64,000 bases of DNA from Mycolicibacterium sp. ND9-15 (GTDB lineage: Bacteria; Actinomycetota; Actinomycetes; Mycobacteriales; Mycobacteriaceae). Position 1 is the first letter of the stretch. The number at the start of each line of letters is the position of its first letter. The notes beneath the pieces are model-generated. The model was not told where the DNA came from and did no database searches. It saw nothing but the letters and a program-made list of their open reading frames with translations. Shown here piece after piece: positions 8,098 to 16,743 of this stretch. Location: contig NZ_CP142362.1 of assembly GCF_035918395.1 (NCBI RefSeq), forward strand, positions 4,873,501-4,937,500, in the 5' to 3' direction. Both the position numbers and the translations under genes were made by a program.

Positions 8098-8817
8098 CGA
8101 TCTTTCTCGTGGCACCCGCGGGAAATGTCACCGGGACGCCATCGCCAACCGACAAAGCTACGAAACTGTCCACACGATAACGACTTTCATGGGCCAGCCA
8201 CGCGTTGGCAATCCGTCACTGTGACATAATTACAGGTTCCGGGCGGAAGCGGCAAGGGGCCAAACCCGGGGTCATGACTTGGCCGGCAAACAGATACAGG
8301 GCTTGAACGAACGCCCGCCAACCACCCGTCGGGCGCTGACACGTGGGACTGGGCCACGCCGCGCAAGTCGCAGACGAAATCCTGGCTGACTCCACAGCGA
8401 GCGCGTGCCGGCTGCGAAACAGCCGTCGTAGTCACCATCCAAAACGGCACAGAAGTAGCAGGATCGGTCGGACAGCCGGCCTAGCAGCCAAGACGGGTGT
8501 CCGACCGCGATTAGGTGAGAGTGCGGGGGAGTGCTGACCTGCGCACTCTCAAGCGTTTCTGGACGGCATCAGGCCAGGACATCCGCGAAAAATTGAGGGT
8601 GCCGGATGAAATCCAGAAAGACCTGAGAGTGCCGGACACAACTTCTGCGGATCCATGGTCGTACGGTTTGGTGGCCTACGGGCGGGACCAATAGGTGTGG
8701 ATGGCTCGCCCGCGTCGGTCGACCGAGGTGACGCGTCGCGCCTGCGTGGGTTTAGCCGCCGTCTGGACGACAATTGGCACATGGCGAGCAAGACGGACAC
8801 CGCATACCCGCCGCCCA
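8098..8817. other. gene-free stretch before the IS element
   Basis: I see no supported gene here. It contains the second IS-end-like repeat (8514-8640). A minus-strand frame close to the IS border reads SRLARHVPIVVQTAAKPTQA-like sequence but has no motif and no proper start. It may be the remains of the gene into which the element inserted, but I cannot show this. Confidence 0.4.
8514..8640. repeat. IS-end-like repeat, copy 2
   Basis: This segment matches 6378-6502 in order and spacing: CTGCGCACTCTCAAGCGTTT, a variant AATTGAGGGTGCCGGATGAA, and GACCTGAGAGTGCCGGACAC. Together the two copies bracket about 2 kb holding the hydrolase at 6618 and the interrupted gene at 7387, both in direct orientation. 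The similarity is visible by eye; percentage identity was not computed. Confidence 0.55.
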
Positions 8818-9034
8818 TGTCGGCGGACATGAAAAACTGCCCACAGGCGGACATGAAAGTGCCCATTCACGGCCATTAAGAACTGCCCACTGACGGACAC
8901 GAATGTGGCCCGTTGGCGGACATGAATCTGCCCAGACCTGTTTGATGCTGCCCGGCGCGTCAGCGCCGTGGCGGCCTCTCCTGCGGTTTCGATGTCGATG
9001 CCTAGTCGACCCGACAACCCCAGGAGAGACCTAC

Positions 9035-10547
9035 GTGAAGTCTGACGGAGAACTCATGGAAATACTCAATGCCTACGACCTGACCGGGTCTTATCGCGCC
9101 GCCGCCGAGCTGTGCGGGTGCTCGCACCACACCGTGAAGAAAGCGGTCGATGACCGCAACGCCGGGCTGCCGCCAGCGACGCGGCGGGCCCGGATGATCG
9201 ACGACTGGCGCGGCCTGCTGGAGACCTGGGTCGATGATTCGAAGGGCAAGATCCGCGGCGACAAAGCCCACGACAAGCTGGTGGCGTTGGGCTACGCCGG
9301 CACCGACCGCACCACCCGCGGGCGTTAGCGGACAAATCCCAATGGCGACTGGGCAATACACGCGTGCACCGACCGTGGATCACCGAACCCGGCTTGTGGC
9401 TGCAGTACGACTTCGCCGACGGCCCTGTGGTGGCCGGGCGCAAGATTGTGCTGTTGGTGGCGTGGCTGGCGTGGAGCCGCTACCGGGTGGTGGTCGCGCT
9501 GCGGGATCGCACCGCGCCCAGTGTGTTCGCCGGCCTGGACCGCATCTTCCGCATCGTCGGTGGTGCTCCGACGTATTTGCTGACCGACAACGAGAAGACC
9601 GTCACCACCGGACATATCGCCGGGGTGCCGATCCGCAACCGCGCAGCGGTCACTTTCGGCCGTTACTACGGCATCTCGGTACTGACCTGCCAACCGGCCG
9701 ACCCCGCCTCCAAGGGTGGGGTGGAGAACGCCGTCAAACTCGCCAAAGCCGACATCGTGCCCACCGACACGAACCTGCTGCCCCAGTACGACAGTTTCGC
9801 CGATGTCGAAGCCGCGTGCGCCGGGTTCACCGCCGACGTCAATGCCCGGGTAACCGCGCCACGGGTCGCCGGCCGGTGGAGATGCTCACCGCCGAACGCC
9901 CGGCCCTGCACGCGATCCCCGATCTGCCCCACACCGCCGCGTTGGGGGTGACCCGCCGGGTTCCTGACAACACTTCCATGGTCACCTTCGAACACGGCCA
10001 ATACTCGCTTCCGGCAACACTATTGGGCCAGACGGTGTGGATCCGTCACCACGGCGGCACCGACGAAGTAGTGATCTGCGCTCTCGATGACGGCGGGCCG
10101 GTCGAGGTGGCGCGGCACCGCCGCGCGACACCGGGCAGCCCCGCCATCAACGACGCTCATTTCCCTGACCACCGCGACAAGGTTCCCGGTGATTACCGGG
10201 TGCGGGCCCGCACCGTCAGTGAGCAGACGTTCCTGGCGCTGGGGCCGGGTGCGGCGGTATGGCTCAAGGAAGCCGCCGCCGTCGGTACCGAACGGATCCT
10301 GCAGAAAATGGCCCACGCCGTGGAACTGTCCGCGTTGGCCGGCCGTGCCGATGTCGACTGGGCCCTCGGGCATGCCGCCGTGCACGGCCGGTTTGCCACC
10401 GGCGACTTGGATTCCATCCTCGCTGCCAAAGGCATGGACCCGACCCGTCGCGGCGCCGACGAGCACACCTCCCTGGCGCAAGGCACCCGCGGATGGAATC
10501 TGTTCGGCACTAACATCATCACCACCGGTGAGGCAGGCATCGCATGA
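9035..10547 (+). pseudogene. istA: IS21 transposase IstA, two frameshifts
   Basis: GTG 9035 follows a good ribosome-binding site (CAGGAGAG). The N-terminal part has the helix-turn-helix (LTGSYRAAAELCGCSHHTVK). Phase is lost near 9325 (the expected TTRRALADKSQWRLGN lies across two frames). The DDE catalytic core then reads in a second frame: LQYDFADGP (first Asp), LLTDNEKT (second Asp), SKGGVENAVK (Glu). A second shift near 9865 moves to the frame VEMLTAERPALHAIP, which continues as the C-terminal beta-barrel and helical tail to the stop at 10547. All three catalytic residues survive, but the protein cannot be made as one chain without two frame changes. The element is therefore probably immobile unless helped in trans. 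Confidence 0.85.
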
Positions 10548-11320
10548 CTACTACGATTGCTGCCGCGAAGCTGCCGGCCGAGGTGGAGTCGTTGATGCGG
10601 GCACTGCGGTTGCCGCACGCCCGGGCGATCGCCGCCGACGTGCTCGCCACCGCCAGAGCTCAACGCTGGGATCCGACCGAGGTCATCAAGGCACTGCTGA
10701 CCGAGGAAGCCACCGGCCGGGCCCGCTCCATGCTGGCCGCCCGCCGCAAAGCCGCCGGATTCCCCACCGGGAAAACCTTCGATGCGTGGGACCCGGGCGC
10801 CTCCTCGATCCCGCTGCCCACCCAACAGGCGCTGCAAACCCTGGAATGGGTGGGCCGTCGGGAGAACCTGGTGGTCTGCGGGCCCGCCGGGACCGGCAAG
10901 ACGTTCTTCCTCGAAGCGTTGGGGCAGACGGTCATTGAGGCCGGGATGCCGGTGGCGTGGTTCACCCTCGAGCAGATCGGGGTACTCGTGCGGGCCCACC
11001 GCGCTGATGACTCCCTGGGCAAGGCTGTGGCCAAGATCGTGCGCACCGAGCTCGTGGTCATCGATGACGTGGGCCTGTTGCCGGTGGGTGCTGACGCCGC
11101 CGAAGGGCTCTACCGCATCGTCGAAGCCGCATACGAACGCCGCTCGGTGACGATCTCGTCGAACCTGCACCCGAGTGGCTTCGATGAGCTGATGCCCAAG
11201 ACGTTGGCCACCGCCACCGTGGACCGGCTGCTGCACCACGCGCACCTGTGCCAAACCAGCGGCGACTCCGTGCGCCTGGCCCAAGCCCTGCACGGGAAAG
11301 GAGTCAAACCCCTGACCTGA
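10544..11320 (+). CDS. istB: IS21-family helper ATPase IstB
   Basis: The 258-residue IstB is an AAA+ ATPase that assembles on target DNA and activates the IstA transposase. Walker A is plain (VVCGPAGTGKTFFLEALG), Walker B is ELVVIDDVGLL, and the sensor I region is VTISSNLHPSGF. The C-terminal arginine patch (TATVDRLLHHAHLC) is in place. The start ATG overlaps the istA stop (ATGA). The gene looks complete and could still support related elements elsewhere in the genome. Confidence 0.92.
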   Translation: MTTTIAAAKLPAEVESLMRALRLPHARAIAADVLATARAQRWDPTEVIKALLTEEATGRARSMLAARRKAAGFPTGKTFDAWDPGASSIPLPTQQALQTLEWVGRRENLVVCGPAGTGKTFFLEALGQTVIEAGMPVAWFTLEQIGVLVRAHRADDSLGKAVAKIVRTELVVIDDVGLLPVGADAAEGLYRIVEAAYERRSVTISSNLHPSGFDELMPKTLATATVDRLLHHAHLCQTSGDSVRLAQALHGKGVKPLT

Positions 11321-11445
11321 CGGACACAACCGGTGGCGGGCACACCTTCACGGGCAGATTCGTGTCCGCCACTGGGCAGTTCTTATTGGCCACCGATGGG
11401 CATTCCTCATGTCCGCCCACGGGCACTTTCAGATGTCCATTGACA

Positions 11446-12219
11446 ACCCCGTCTCGGCGAGCGTGGCCTCGGTCAGCGGCAGTTCGATGGTCGACACTGT
11501 GCTGATAACGAACGGGATCGACCGCGAGGGACACCGACCCAATGGCTTCGTGACGGTTGACATACGGACCGCGCGGGTGTCGAGTTCACGCAGCTGTGCC
11601 AGCTCAACGTCTCCGAACATGGTCCGGAACTCCTCGACGACTACGGGATGCAGGTCTGCGGGCCGGCCAAGCGCGATCTCGACGCGATGTAACCAATACT
11701 TTGTTTCGAAGAAATCGCTGCCGTCCTGGTCTTTCAGCCGGCGCAGGATATTCTCGATCGCAGCCTCGAAGGTACCTAGATGCACGGCCAACGACAGCTT
11801 GGTCGCGATGATTCGGTCGCGATCGATCAGGTTCCCGAAACGCTCGGCCGTTTGCATCGCCATGGCCGTGATCTCGTTGGTGTAGGCGTCCAGATCGCGC
11901 CAATGCGCATGTCTGCCGCTGTGATACCAGATCAGTCGATTTACGAGTCAGTTTGCAGCGCAAGGTCATTGACGTCGCGCAACGTTGGTGATTGGGCGCT
12001 GATGTCGATCGCTGTTCCGCAGGAGCAAATCGAGTGGCTTGCCTGGCCGGTGCACTGTAACTCGAACAGGTCAGCGTCAATCTCGACGCGGCCGTCACAT
12101 CCTGTGCAGACGAACCAATAGCTGTAGCCGAATCCGGTCAACGGTTGCTCGACGGGGTCAATGCCTGACACGGCGACGAATCCTATCCCCGACATCAGAC
12201 ATGGCCGCCGAAGTGGCAC
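11446..12219 (-). pseudogene. Zinc-ribbon hypothetical protein, frameshifted and cut by IS21
   Basis: From about 12195 the minus strand reads WFVCTGCDGRVEID, then ELQCTGQASHSICSCGTAID, a zinc-ribbon-like Cys pattern, followed by SPTLRDVNDLALQTD and a stop at 11941. The adjacent frame continues directly with LIWYHSGRHAHWRDLDAYTN, EITAMAMQTAERFGNLIDRD and a long helical C-terminal part. An insertion of about 8 bp near 11941-11948 is the simplest explanation. The 3' end runs into the IS21 right end at 11445, where the last residues are encoded by IS sequence. I do not know the family. The metal-binding head and the helical body suggest a regulatory or DNA-associated protein, but this is inference. 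Confidence 0.55.
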
Positions 12220-12454
12220 CTATCCGGGGCAGCACATCCTTCCTTAGCCGGTTTGGTGCGGCTGGGAGGCAAGCAACTTGCGCATGGATTGACCGGCGAA
12301 ATTGATGCGGTTGCTGAGCGAGTTGTCACCAACTGCGACCGCACCATACCGACCATGACACCACACTCGCAGCGTCAAGGTCTCTGAATCTGCGCTGCTG
12401 GTTCGGCTCTGATTTCGCCCGAGTCCTGTCGGTGCGCCGCGCTATCTTGACCCG

Positions 12455-13512
12455 ATGCGATGGTTTGCCCGCCCTGATAATCGCTCGCTGGAGCTGAGGG
12501 TCGCCCCGCGGCTCGCATCGTGGAACAAGGCTGACGATCCAGATCAGATCCGATTGCAGGAGTACCTCGACGATACGGAGGCTTTGATCGCTGGCGCACG
12601 GATCAGCGGCCCGTGGGCGCTGCGCCTCGACGTCGGTTTACCGAGTTCACGAGACCTGCTCGATGCCAGCGACCTGGATAACTACGCGTATCCGCTCGCA
12701 TCGCGCCTGCGCGATGGCGACTTGGTGTCGGTGTGGTGCACGAAGCGCCATGGTGAACAGTCGTCTGTGCGGATCTGTGCCGCCCGAGAAGTTCCTGCAC
12801 CCACCGCCGCCGGTGTGGTCGTCGCGACCACTGCGGCATCTTCCTCGAGCGTCGCCTACAAGGAGGCTATCCACGCCGCTGTCTCTGGCGTTGCCGTGCT
12901 ACCGGATGGACCAGTTCGGCTCGAATTGTCCTTCGTGGTCGGTCCACGTCGCAATTGGCTGAACCTCTGGAAGCAGACGATCGACGCGCTCGACCCACTG
13001 CTGGGACGTACCCGGCCAGATCGGGCATGGCATCCCCGCGATGGCCGAATCACCGAGCTCGGCCTGCATTGCACCGTGGACCGGTTCGCCGGCAACAAGG
13101 TCGTGGTGGGCATCTACGCATCAGCCGAATCCGCCAGTGTTAGAGAGGACAGCTCGCTCGATGTCTTACAAAGACCGGTTGGCGAGTTTGTCGACGTCGT
13201 GCCAGCCGATGCTCTCGCCGGGGTGGATCAACGCAGGCGCGCGCACGAATTTCGGGACAACGACGCTGGCTATCTGGCCTGGCTCGCCGCGAACCCGGAA
13301 GGCTTCGTCGTAAACATCCCGCGTAACTACAGCGTGTCTACCGCGCGGGTGCATCGCGCCCGTGCCGCACCATCAGCGGTCAGAATCCGCACAACGGGCC
13401 GTGGACTGGTGCGTACGTCAAGGTGTGCGCTATTCAGGCGGCGGACGCCGAAGAGTGGGCCGCAAACACCGTGCGAAGGCCCATCCTGCCGTGCGGAACT
13501 TGCCGGCCCTGA
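12455..13512 (+). pseudogene. Hypothetical protein with RusA-like centre and Cys-rich C-terminus, frameshifted
   Basis: The frame from ATG 12455 carries about 300 good residues: an N-terminal domain (RLASWNKADDPDQIRLQEYL, LDASDLDNYAYPLASRLRDG), then VRLELSFVVGPRRNWLNLWK, TIDALDPLLGRTRPDRAWHP and ITELGLHCTVD. The centre resembles the RusA-type nuclease layout (strand, WKxxIDALD, catalytic Asp region). Near 13350 phase is lost, and the true C-terminus continues one frame over: CRTISGQNPHNGPWTGAYVK, VCAIQAADAEEWAANT, LPCGTC, ending at 13512. That tail resembles the Cys-rich ends of modification-dependent restriction proteins. The original frame runs on to 13945 only as non-homologous sequence. 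It may be a single-base error or a real inactivation. Confidence 0.55.
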
Positions 13513-13543
13513 TGCGTGTGACCGCCGCGGAGCGCACGGGAGC

Positions 13544-13855
13544 TCATCTGAGCTCGTCGGTCTGGGAAGCAGAACGACCCCGTGCGGCTATTCGCTCGAT
13601 TTTTGTTATTGCGCAATTGAACTCGGACGCAAGCTGGGCGTAGCCAGCATCCAGGATTTGTCGGTGCATAGCCTCGGCGCCCACCCGAAGCAGAATTCGC
13701 AGTACAGCGGAATCCGAGCTGATGTGGCCCGAGGCATAGTCATTGTGGTGTGCCCACTGTCGCAGAACCTCGAAAGCTGGCGATCCCCGATGGAGGAAGG
13801 GAGCGATCATCGCCTCGTCTGCGTCGCGGAGAATCAGGCTCACTCGCTTACTCAT
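13544..13855 (-). CDS. Small hypothetical protein, antitoxin-like
   Basis: The 103-residue protein starts MSKRVSLILRDADEAMIAPF and continues with helical segments (AFEVLRQWAHHN, SDSAVLRILLRVGAEAMHRQ, LASEFNCAITK). The first strand plus helix followed by a helical body resembles ribbon-helix-helix regulators common beside mobile elements, but I see no named family match. It lies 44 bp downstream of the integrase stop on the same strand and could be co-transcribed with it. A role as a small DNA-binding regulator is inference. Confidence 0.5.
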   Translation of the reverse strand: MSKRVSLILRDADEAMIAPFLHRGSPAFEVLRQWAHHNDYASGHISSDSAVLRILLRVGAEAMHRQILDAGYAQLASEFNCAITKIERIAARGRSASQTDELR

Positions 13856-13899
13856 TGCGGGGCCTTCCTTAGTCGTTGGGGCAAGTCGATCGCTTCGTT

Positions 13900-15030
13900 T
13901 CAGCTCGTCCCATCTTCCTCCCGTTGTTCGGGCAGTAGTGAGTAGAGCTGATTTTGCGCTGCCGCACTTCGTGTTTCAATCCCCGCCGCAGTAACGTAAC
14001 GCTGCGATGTCGTCATCGACTCATGTCCGAGGAGCTTCATCAGCGTGTAGACGCTGACATTCGAGGTCGCGAGCTCAGTTGCATAGGTGTGGCGAAGGCC
14101 GTGCACCAGGGCGCCGGGTACGGGGCGCGCTTCAGGCCCTGCGCGTTTGAACGCGCGCTTGATACGTGACTGTAGAGTGCCACGCGTCATCCGCTCACCG
14201 TCCCGACCGACGAATAGCGGGGCGGAAGGTGGCCAGCCCGACAATGGCGTGCTCTTCGGTGACGATGTGCGCTTCTTGCCCTGAGGAAACCGTCCGGCAC
14301 GACTATCCATATACGTACCGATCACCTCCAGCAGGGCTGCCTCGATGGGGACATTGCGTTCTTTCCCGCCTTTGCCTTTTACGTTGATCACTGCGGAGCC
14401 GTCGTCGAGCGTGCGCATGTCGCCAACATCGATCAGGCGGAGTTCTTCAGCCCGCAGCCCCGCGAGGAGTGCAGTGAGAATGAGCGCGAGATCCCTTTCT
14501 TTCCAATCTGTTCGGCGAGCATCGGACTCCTGCGTGACAGCAGAGAGCAATGCTTCCACAGCGGTTCGGGGGAGCGCTTTCGGCAGCCGCTTCTTCAACT
14601 TCGGTCGTCCAACGAGCTGCATGGGGTTGGCTGCCAACAGTTCGTTCGTATATAGGAAGGTGCACAACACATTCCACGTTGACCAGCAGCGTCGGATGGA
14701 TGCCGCCTCATGGTCGGCTGCAAATGCCGCGAACGCTGTACGCATCGAATCGCGAGTTATGTCAGCTGGACTGAGACGGACCGGCTCACCACCGGTAAGC
14801 AGATTCGCAATGGCGACGAAGTCGCGGCGATAGGCCTTCATCGTGTGCGCCGAGGGTTTACTTGCCTGCCGGTGATCCAAGAACTGCTGGAACCACTCGG
14901 GGATCTCATCGACGGCCGGCACGACGGTAGCAGCTTCAACAACGCCTTCGGTGACGGAGTAGCCGGGATCGGTCTCGTGCGGCACACGGTCAGCCTCGCA
15001 GATAAAAGGTGGATAATCAACGTTATCCAT
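13900..15030 (-). CDS. Intact tyrosine-type recombinase/integrase
   Basis: This 376-residue XerC/D-like recombinase has an N-terminal SAM-like core-binding domain (residues about 45-150: HTMKAYRRDFVAIANLL). Its complete catalytic domain shows Arg in LAGLRAEELRLIDV, Lys in VKGKGGKERNVPI, the HGLRHTYATELA box, LLGHESMTTSQRYV with the second His and the nucleophilic Tyr. It would integrate or excise DNA by strand exchange through a 3'-phosphotyrosine. No tRNA gene or obvious att core is visible next to it. The region just upstream (15151-15292) carries three copies of a 13-bp motif that could be arm-type binding sites or IS-end sequence. It is the only complete site-specific recombinase in the island. 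Confidence 0.92.
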   Translation of the reverse strand: MDNVDYPPFICEADRVPHETDPGYSVTEGVVEAATVVPAVDEIPEWFQQFLDHRQASKPSAHTMKAYRRDFVAIANLLTGGEPVRLSPADITRDSMRTAFAAFAADHEAASIRRCWSTWNVLCTFLYTNELLAANPMQLVGRPKLKKRLPKALPRTAVEALLSAVTQESDARRTDWKERDLALILTALLAGLRAEELRLIDVGDMRTLDDGSAVINVKGKGGKERNVPIEAALLEVIGTYMDSRAGRFPQGKKRTSSPKSTPLSGWPPSAPLFVGRDGERMTRGTLQSRIKRAFKRAGPEARPVPGALVHGLRHTYATELATSNVSVYTLMKLLGHESMTTSQRYVTAAGIETRSAAAQNQLYSLLPEQREEDGTS

Positions 15031-15150
15031 ATTATTGGGTTTTGCGCGGCTCCAGCCTCCGCGAACAGGGGACGCTGCATCAGCGACATAACGTCACAGT
15101 GACGAATTGAACGGTTCACCGCTGGACCTCGAGGGCGCGGAGTGTCCGCC

Positions 15151-15292
15151 GCTGTCAGGTAGTTCTGGACTATCGATCGTCCCGTCCGGCGCTGTCAGAT
15201 AGTGGTGGATTCAACTCGGCGCCATGATGGCGCCGGCCGGAAATGCGCAGGTGCATGTGCACCGACCTGGGCGGGGGGCACTGTCAGATAGT
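15151..15292. repeat. Three direct copies of GCTGTCAGATAGT
   Basis: The motif occurs as GCTGTCAGGTAGTTCTGGAC at 15151, GCTGTCAGATAGTGGTGGAT at 15191 and CACTGTCAGATAGTCTGGAA at 15279. It sits upstream of the integrase start (15030). Either these are binding sites of the recombinase or they belong to an IS21-like terminal repeat array whose body is gone. The sequence alone does not decide. Confidence 0.6.
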
Positions 15293-15312
15293 CTGGAACG
15301 GAGGGCGAGAAG

Positions 15313-15367
15313 TCGGATAGCTCTCAGGTTTTCCCGGATTACTCTCAACTAGTTCCGGATCGGACAA
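15313..15367. repeat. IS-end-like repeat, copy 3 (partial)
   Basis: The block TACTCTCAACTAGTTCCGGA with a following ATCGGACAA aligns with CACTCTCAATTCGTTCTGGA at about 6408 and CACTCTCAAGCGTTTCTGGA at about 8544. A second shorter unit, GCTCTCAGGTTTTCCCGGAT, precedes it. This is a third, shorter copy of the same end-like sequence. Confidence 0.45.
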
Positions 15368-15672
15368 TCGTCAAGGGGTGCGAGCACTTTCATCTAGTGC
15401 AACTCGCACTGGTTAAATGCCGATAAGCCACATTATGTCAAGTTAACTACGCCGTTTTCATCAGATGAATCATGCGGCACCCGAAGTGCCCTCGCCTGCC
15501 GCGTCGGATCGATATGGCCAAAGCGCCTCGACACCAACGGCTTACGGCAGGTCCAGGAAATTCGTGCGCCTCCGTTCCGGTACGACTGCCGCGACACGCG
15601 TCGACGAAGCTTCGTTTCACGATGGACCTACCAGTGCCGATGTGGTAATGATTCCATCGCAGCTGGAAATAC

Positions 15673-15708
15673 GACGGAATGAAATATGGCGGGTTATCAG
15701 TAGAGTAC
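15673..15708. repeat. TA-associated interspersed repeat, copy 1
   Basis: The core is CGGAATGAAATATGGCGGGT followed by TATCAGTAGAGTAC. It matches two further copies at 16512 and 16702. It lies 65 bp beyond the stop codon of the MazF gene at 15774. Confidence 0.65.
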
Positions 15709-15773
15709 GTCCTATTGCGCTGCGCCTCAACTGTTTTCATCCGACGACGGCGATCTACGCCGAGAGCTGGGCA

Positions 15774-16109
15774 CTACAGATCTAGGACGAAGCGCAGCGC
15801 TTGGTCAACGGCTTGCATCTGTTCTGGACTAATCATTCCCTGGCGAGATGACAGTCGTTCGACGGAGACCACTCGCAGTTGGTCGCAGCATGCGTAGGAA
15901 ACATGGTCCAGCCCGCTGCTGGCTGGCTCAAGTTCGACGTGGCTTCGCAGACCGTAACCAGCGGTCGTGATCGGGACGACGACCACCAGACCGCCCGGTC
16001 CGTTGTTGAGAATGTCGACCGACACCACCACCGCCGGGCGACGAAAGGCCGGCTCGTGTCCGACTGGCTGGCCGAGATCGACGTGGTAGACCTCCCCTCG
16101 CCAGATCAA
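15774..16109 (-). CDS. mazF: MazF-family toxin
   Basis: From TTG 16109 (overlapping the antitoxin stop as TTGA; GTG 16124 is the alternative start) the protein reads LIWRGEVYHVDLGQPVGHEP, the classical MazF opening. The core follows: RRPAVVVSVDILNNGPGGLV, VVVPITTAGYGLRSHVELEP, then CDQLRVVSVERLSSRQGMIS and the last helix AVDQALRFVLDL. The catalytic pair of this family, Arg in the RRP motif and Thr in PITT, is present. It is a sequence-specific mRNA interferase held in check by the preceding gene. The length, about 111 residues, is normal. Confidence 0.88.
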   Translation of the reverse strand: MIWRGEVYHVDLGQPVGHEPAFRRPAVVVSVDILNNGPGGLVVVVPITTAGYGLRSHVELEPASSGLDHVSYACCDQLRVVSVERLSSRQGMISPEQMQAVDQALRFVLDL

Positions 16110-16339
16110 GCCAGTGCATCCCACTCGTGACGCTCGGCCAGGTATTGCTCCCACAGTTCGGGGTCGTTGCGCAGGCGCTGGTAGTCCCCGTTGAGCCCTC
16201 GCAAGAATTCCTGCCTTTCCAAGGCGTCGATGGCTGCGTGTACGACGTCGACGACAGCGGTTTGACGGGCCTTGGCTAGAGATTGCAGCCGCTCAGAATC
16301 GGGACGGCGGACTCGGACAGTTGTGGTTTCTGCTGCCAT
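16106..16339 (-). CDS. mazE: MazE-type antitoxin
   Basis: The start is ATG 16339, where conserved sequence begins (MAAETTTVRVRRPDSERLQS); an upstream extension to 16384 has no similarity to a protein. Residues 1-45 are the DNA-binding part, and the acidic tail (NGDYQRLRNDPELWEQYLAE, RHEWDALA) has the toxin-binding features of VapB/MazE antitoxins linked to MazF. It overlaps the start of the toxin gene. Two repeat copies (16512, 16702) lie upstream of it, in the region that should hold its promoter. Confidence 0.82.
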   Translation of the reverse strand: MAAETTTVRVRRPDSERLQSLAKARQTAVVDVVHAAIDALERQEFLRGLNGDYQRLRNDPELWEQYLAERHEWDALA

Positions 16340-16511
16340 AGAGCCAGTGTAGACGAATTGTAGACACAGGGCGAACCGCTCCACGTGTTCAGCAAACGAA
16401 CGCCGAGCGCACTTCGAGCGCCGCCAGACCCTTGCCCTCCTGCCTTGGGCAGGTCGACTCCCAGGTTATACATCTAGGCGTCGGTGGCGATCCGCCGGCC
16501 TGCCCCGGCAA

Positions 16512-16554
16512 GGAATACGGCGGAATCGAATATGGCGGGTTACCAGTAAAGTAC
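16512..16554. repeat. TA-associated interspersed repeat, copy 2
   Basis: The copy reads GGAATACGGCGGAATCGAAT then ATGGCGGGTTACCAGTAAAG and TAC. It agrees with copy 3 over about 40 bp with three or four differences, and with copy 1 over the last 35 bp. Confidence 0.7.
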
Positions 16555-16701
16555 TGCAAATTGAGTTGTGGCGCAGCATGTTTCAGTGGGGCTCTTCTGT
16601 CCGCTCTCAGTGCGTCTGGCGAAACTTCCAATACCGACAGCACGGTGTCGGATTGCCTCCGCTGTCCGGCATCTCGACTGGTGTGCTGCTGGGGATCGGG
16701 A

Positions 16702-16743
16702 GGAATGCGGCGGAATCGAATATGCGGGTAACCAGTAAAGTAC
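16702..16743. repeat. TA-associated interspersed repeat, copy 3
   Basis: The copy reads GGAATGCGGCGGAATCGAAT then ATGCGGGTAACCAGTAAAGT and AC. It ends 30 bp beyond the stop codon of the MazF gene at 16774, in the same relation as copy 1 to the MazF gene at 15774. Confidence 0.7.

Larger units (their letters stand above)
8818..11445 (+). mobile_element. IS21-family insertion sequence
   Basis: The element carries istA (frameshifted) and istB (intact) in the usual order with an overlapping start. Its ends are arrays of short repeats. The left end starts TGTCGGCGGACATGAAAAAC, and the unit GGACAtGAA...GCCC recurs around 8845, 8900 and 8920. The right end, read on the minus strand, starts TGTCAATGGACATCTGAAAG, with the same unit around 11415 and 11365. 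Multiple terminal repeats of this kind are typical of IS21 elements, and the length of 2,628 bp fits. I see no convincing target-site duplication (left flank ends CGCCCA, right flank begins ACCCCG). The right end truncates a minus-strand hypothetical gene. Confidence 0.85.
15031..15773. other. repeat-rich gap between integrase and MazEF module
   Basis: No gene is supported in these 740 bp. It contains, in order, the three GCTGTCAGATAGT-type motifs (15151-15292), inverted repeats GGCGCCATGATGGCGCC (about 15219-15235) and GTGCATGTGCAC (15251-15262), the third IS-end-like segment (15313-15367) and the first copy of the repeat of about 40 bp associated with the MazEF modules (15673-15708). Confidence 0.6.

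Noticed and set aside
9320..9330. Programmed frameshift in istA
   Set aside because: IS21-family istA is normally a single frame, there is no slippery heptamer, and a second shift exists downstream, so decay is simpler.
13900..15130. tRNA gene as attachment site of the integrase
   Set aside because: I found no tRNA-like cloverleaf or T-loop (GGTTCGAnTCC) sequence next to the integrase.
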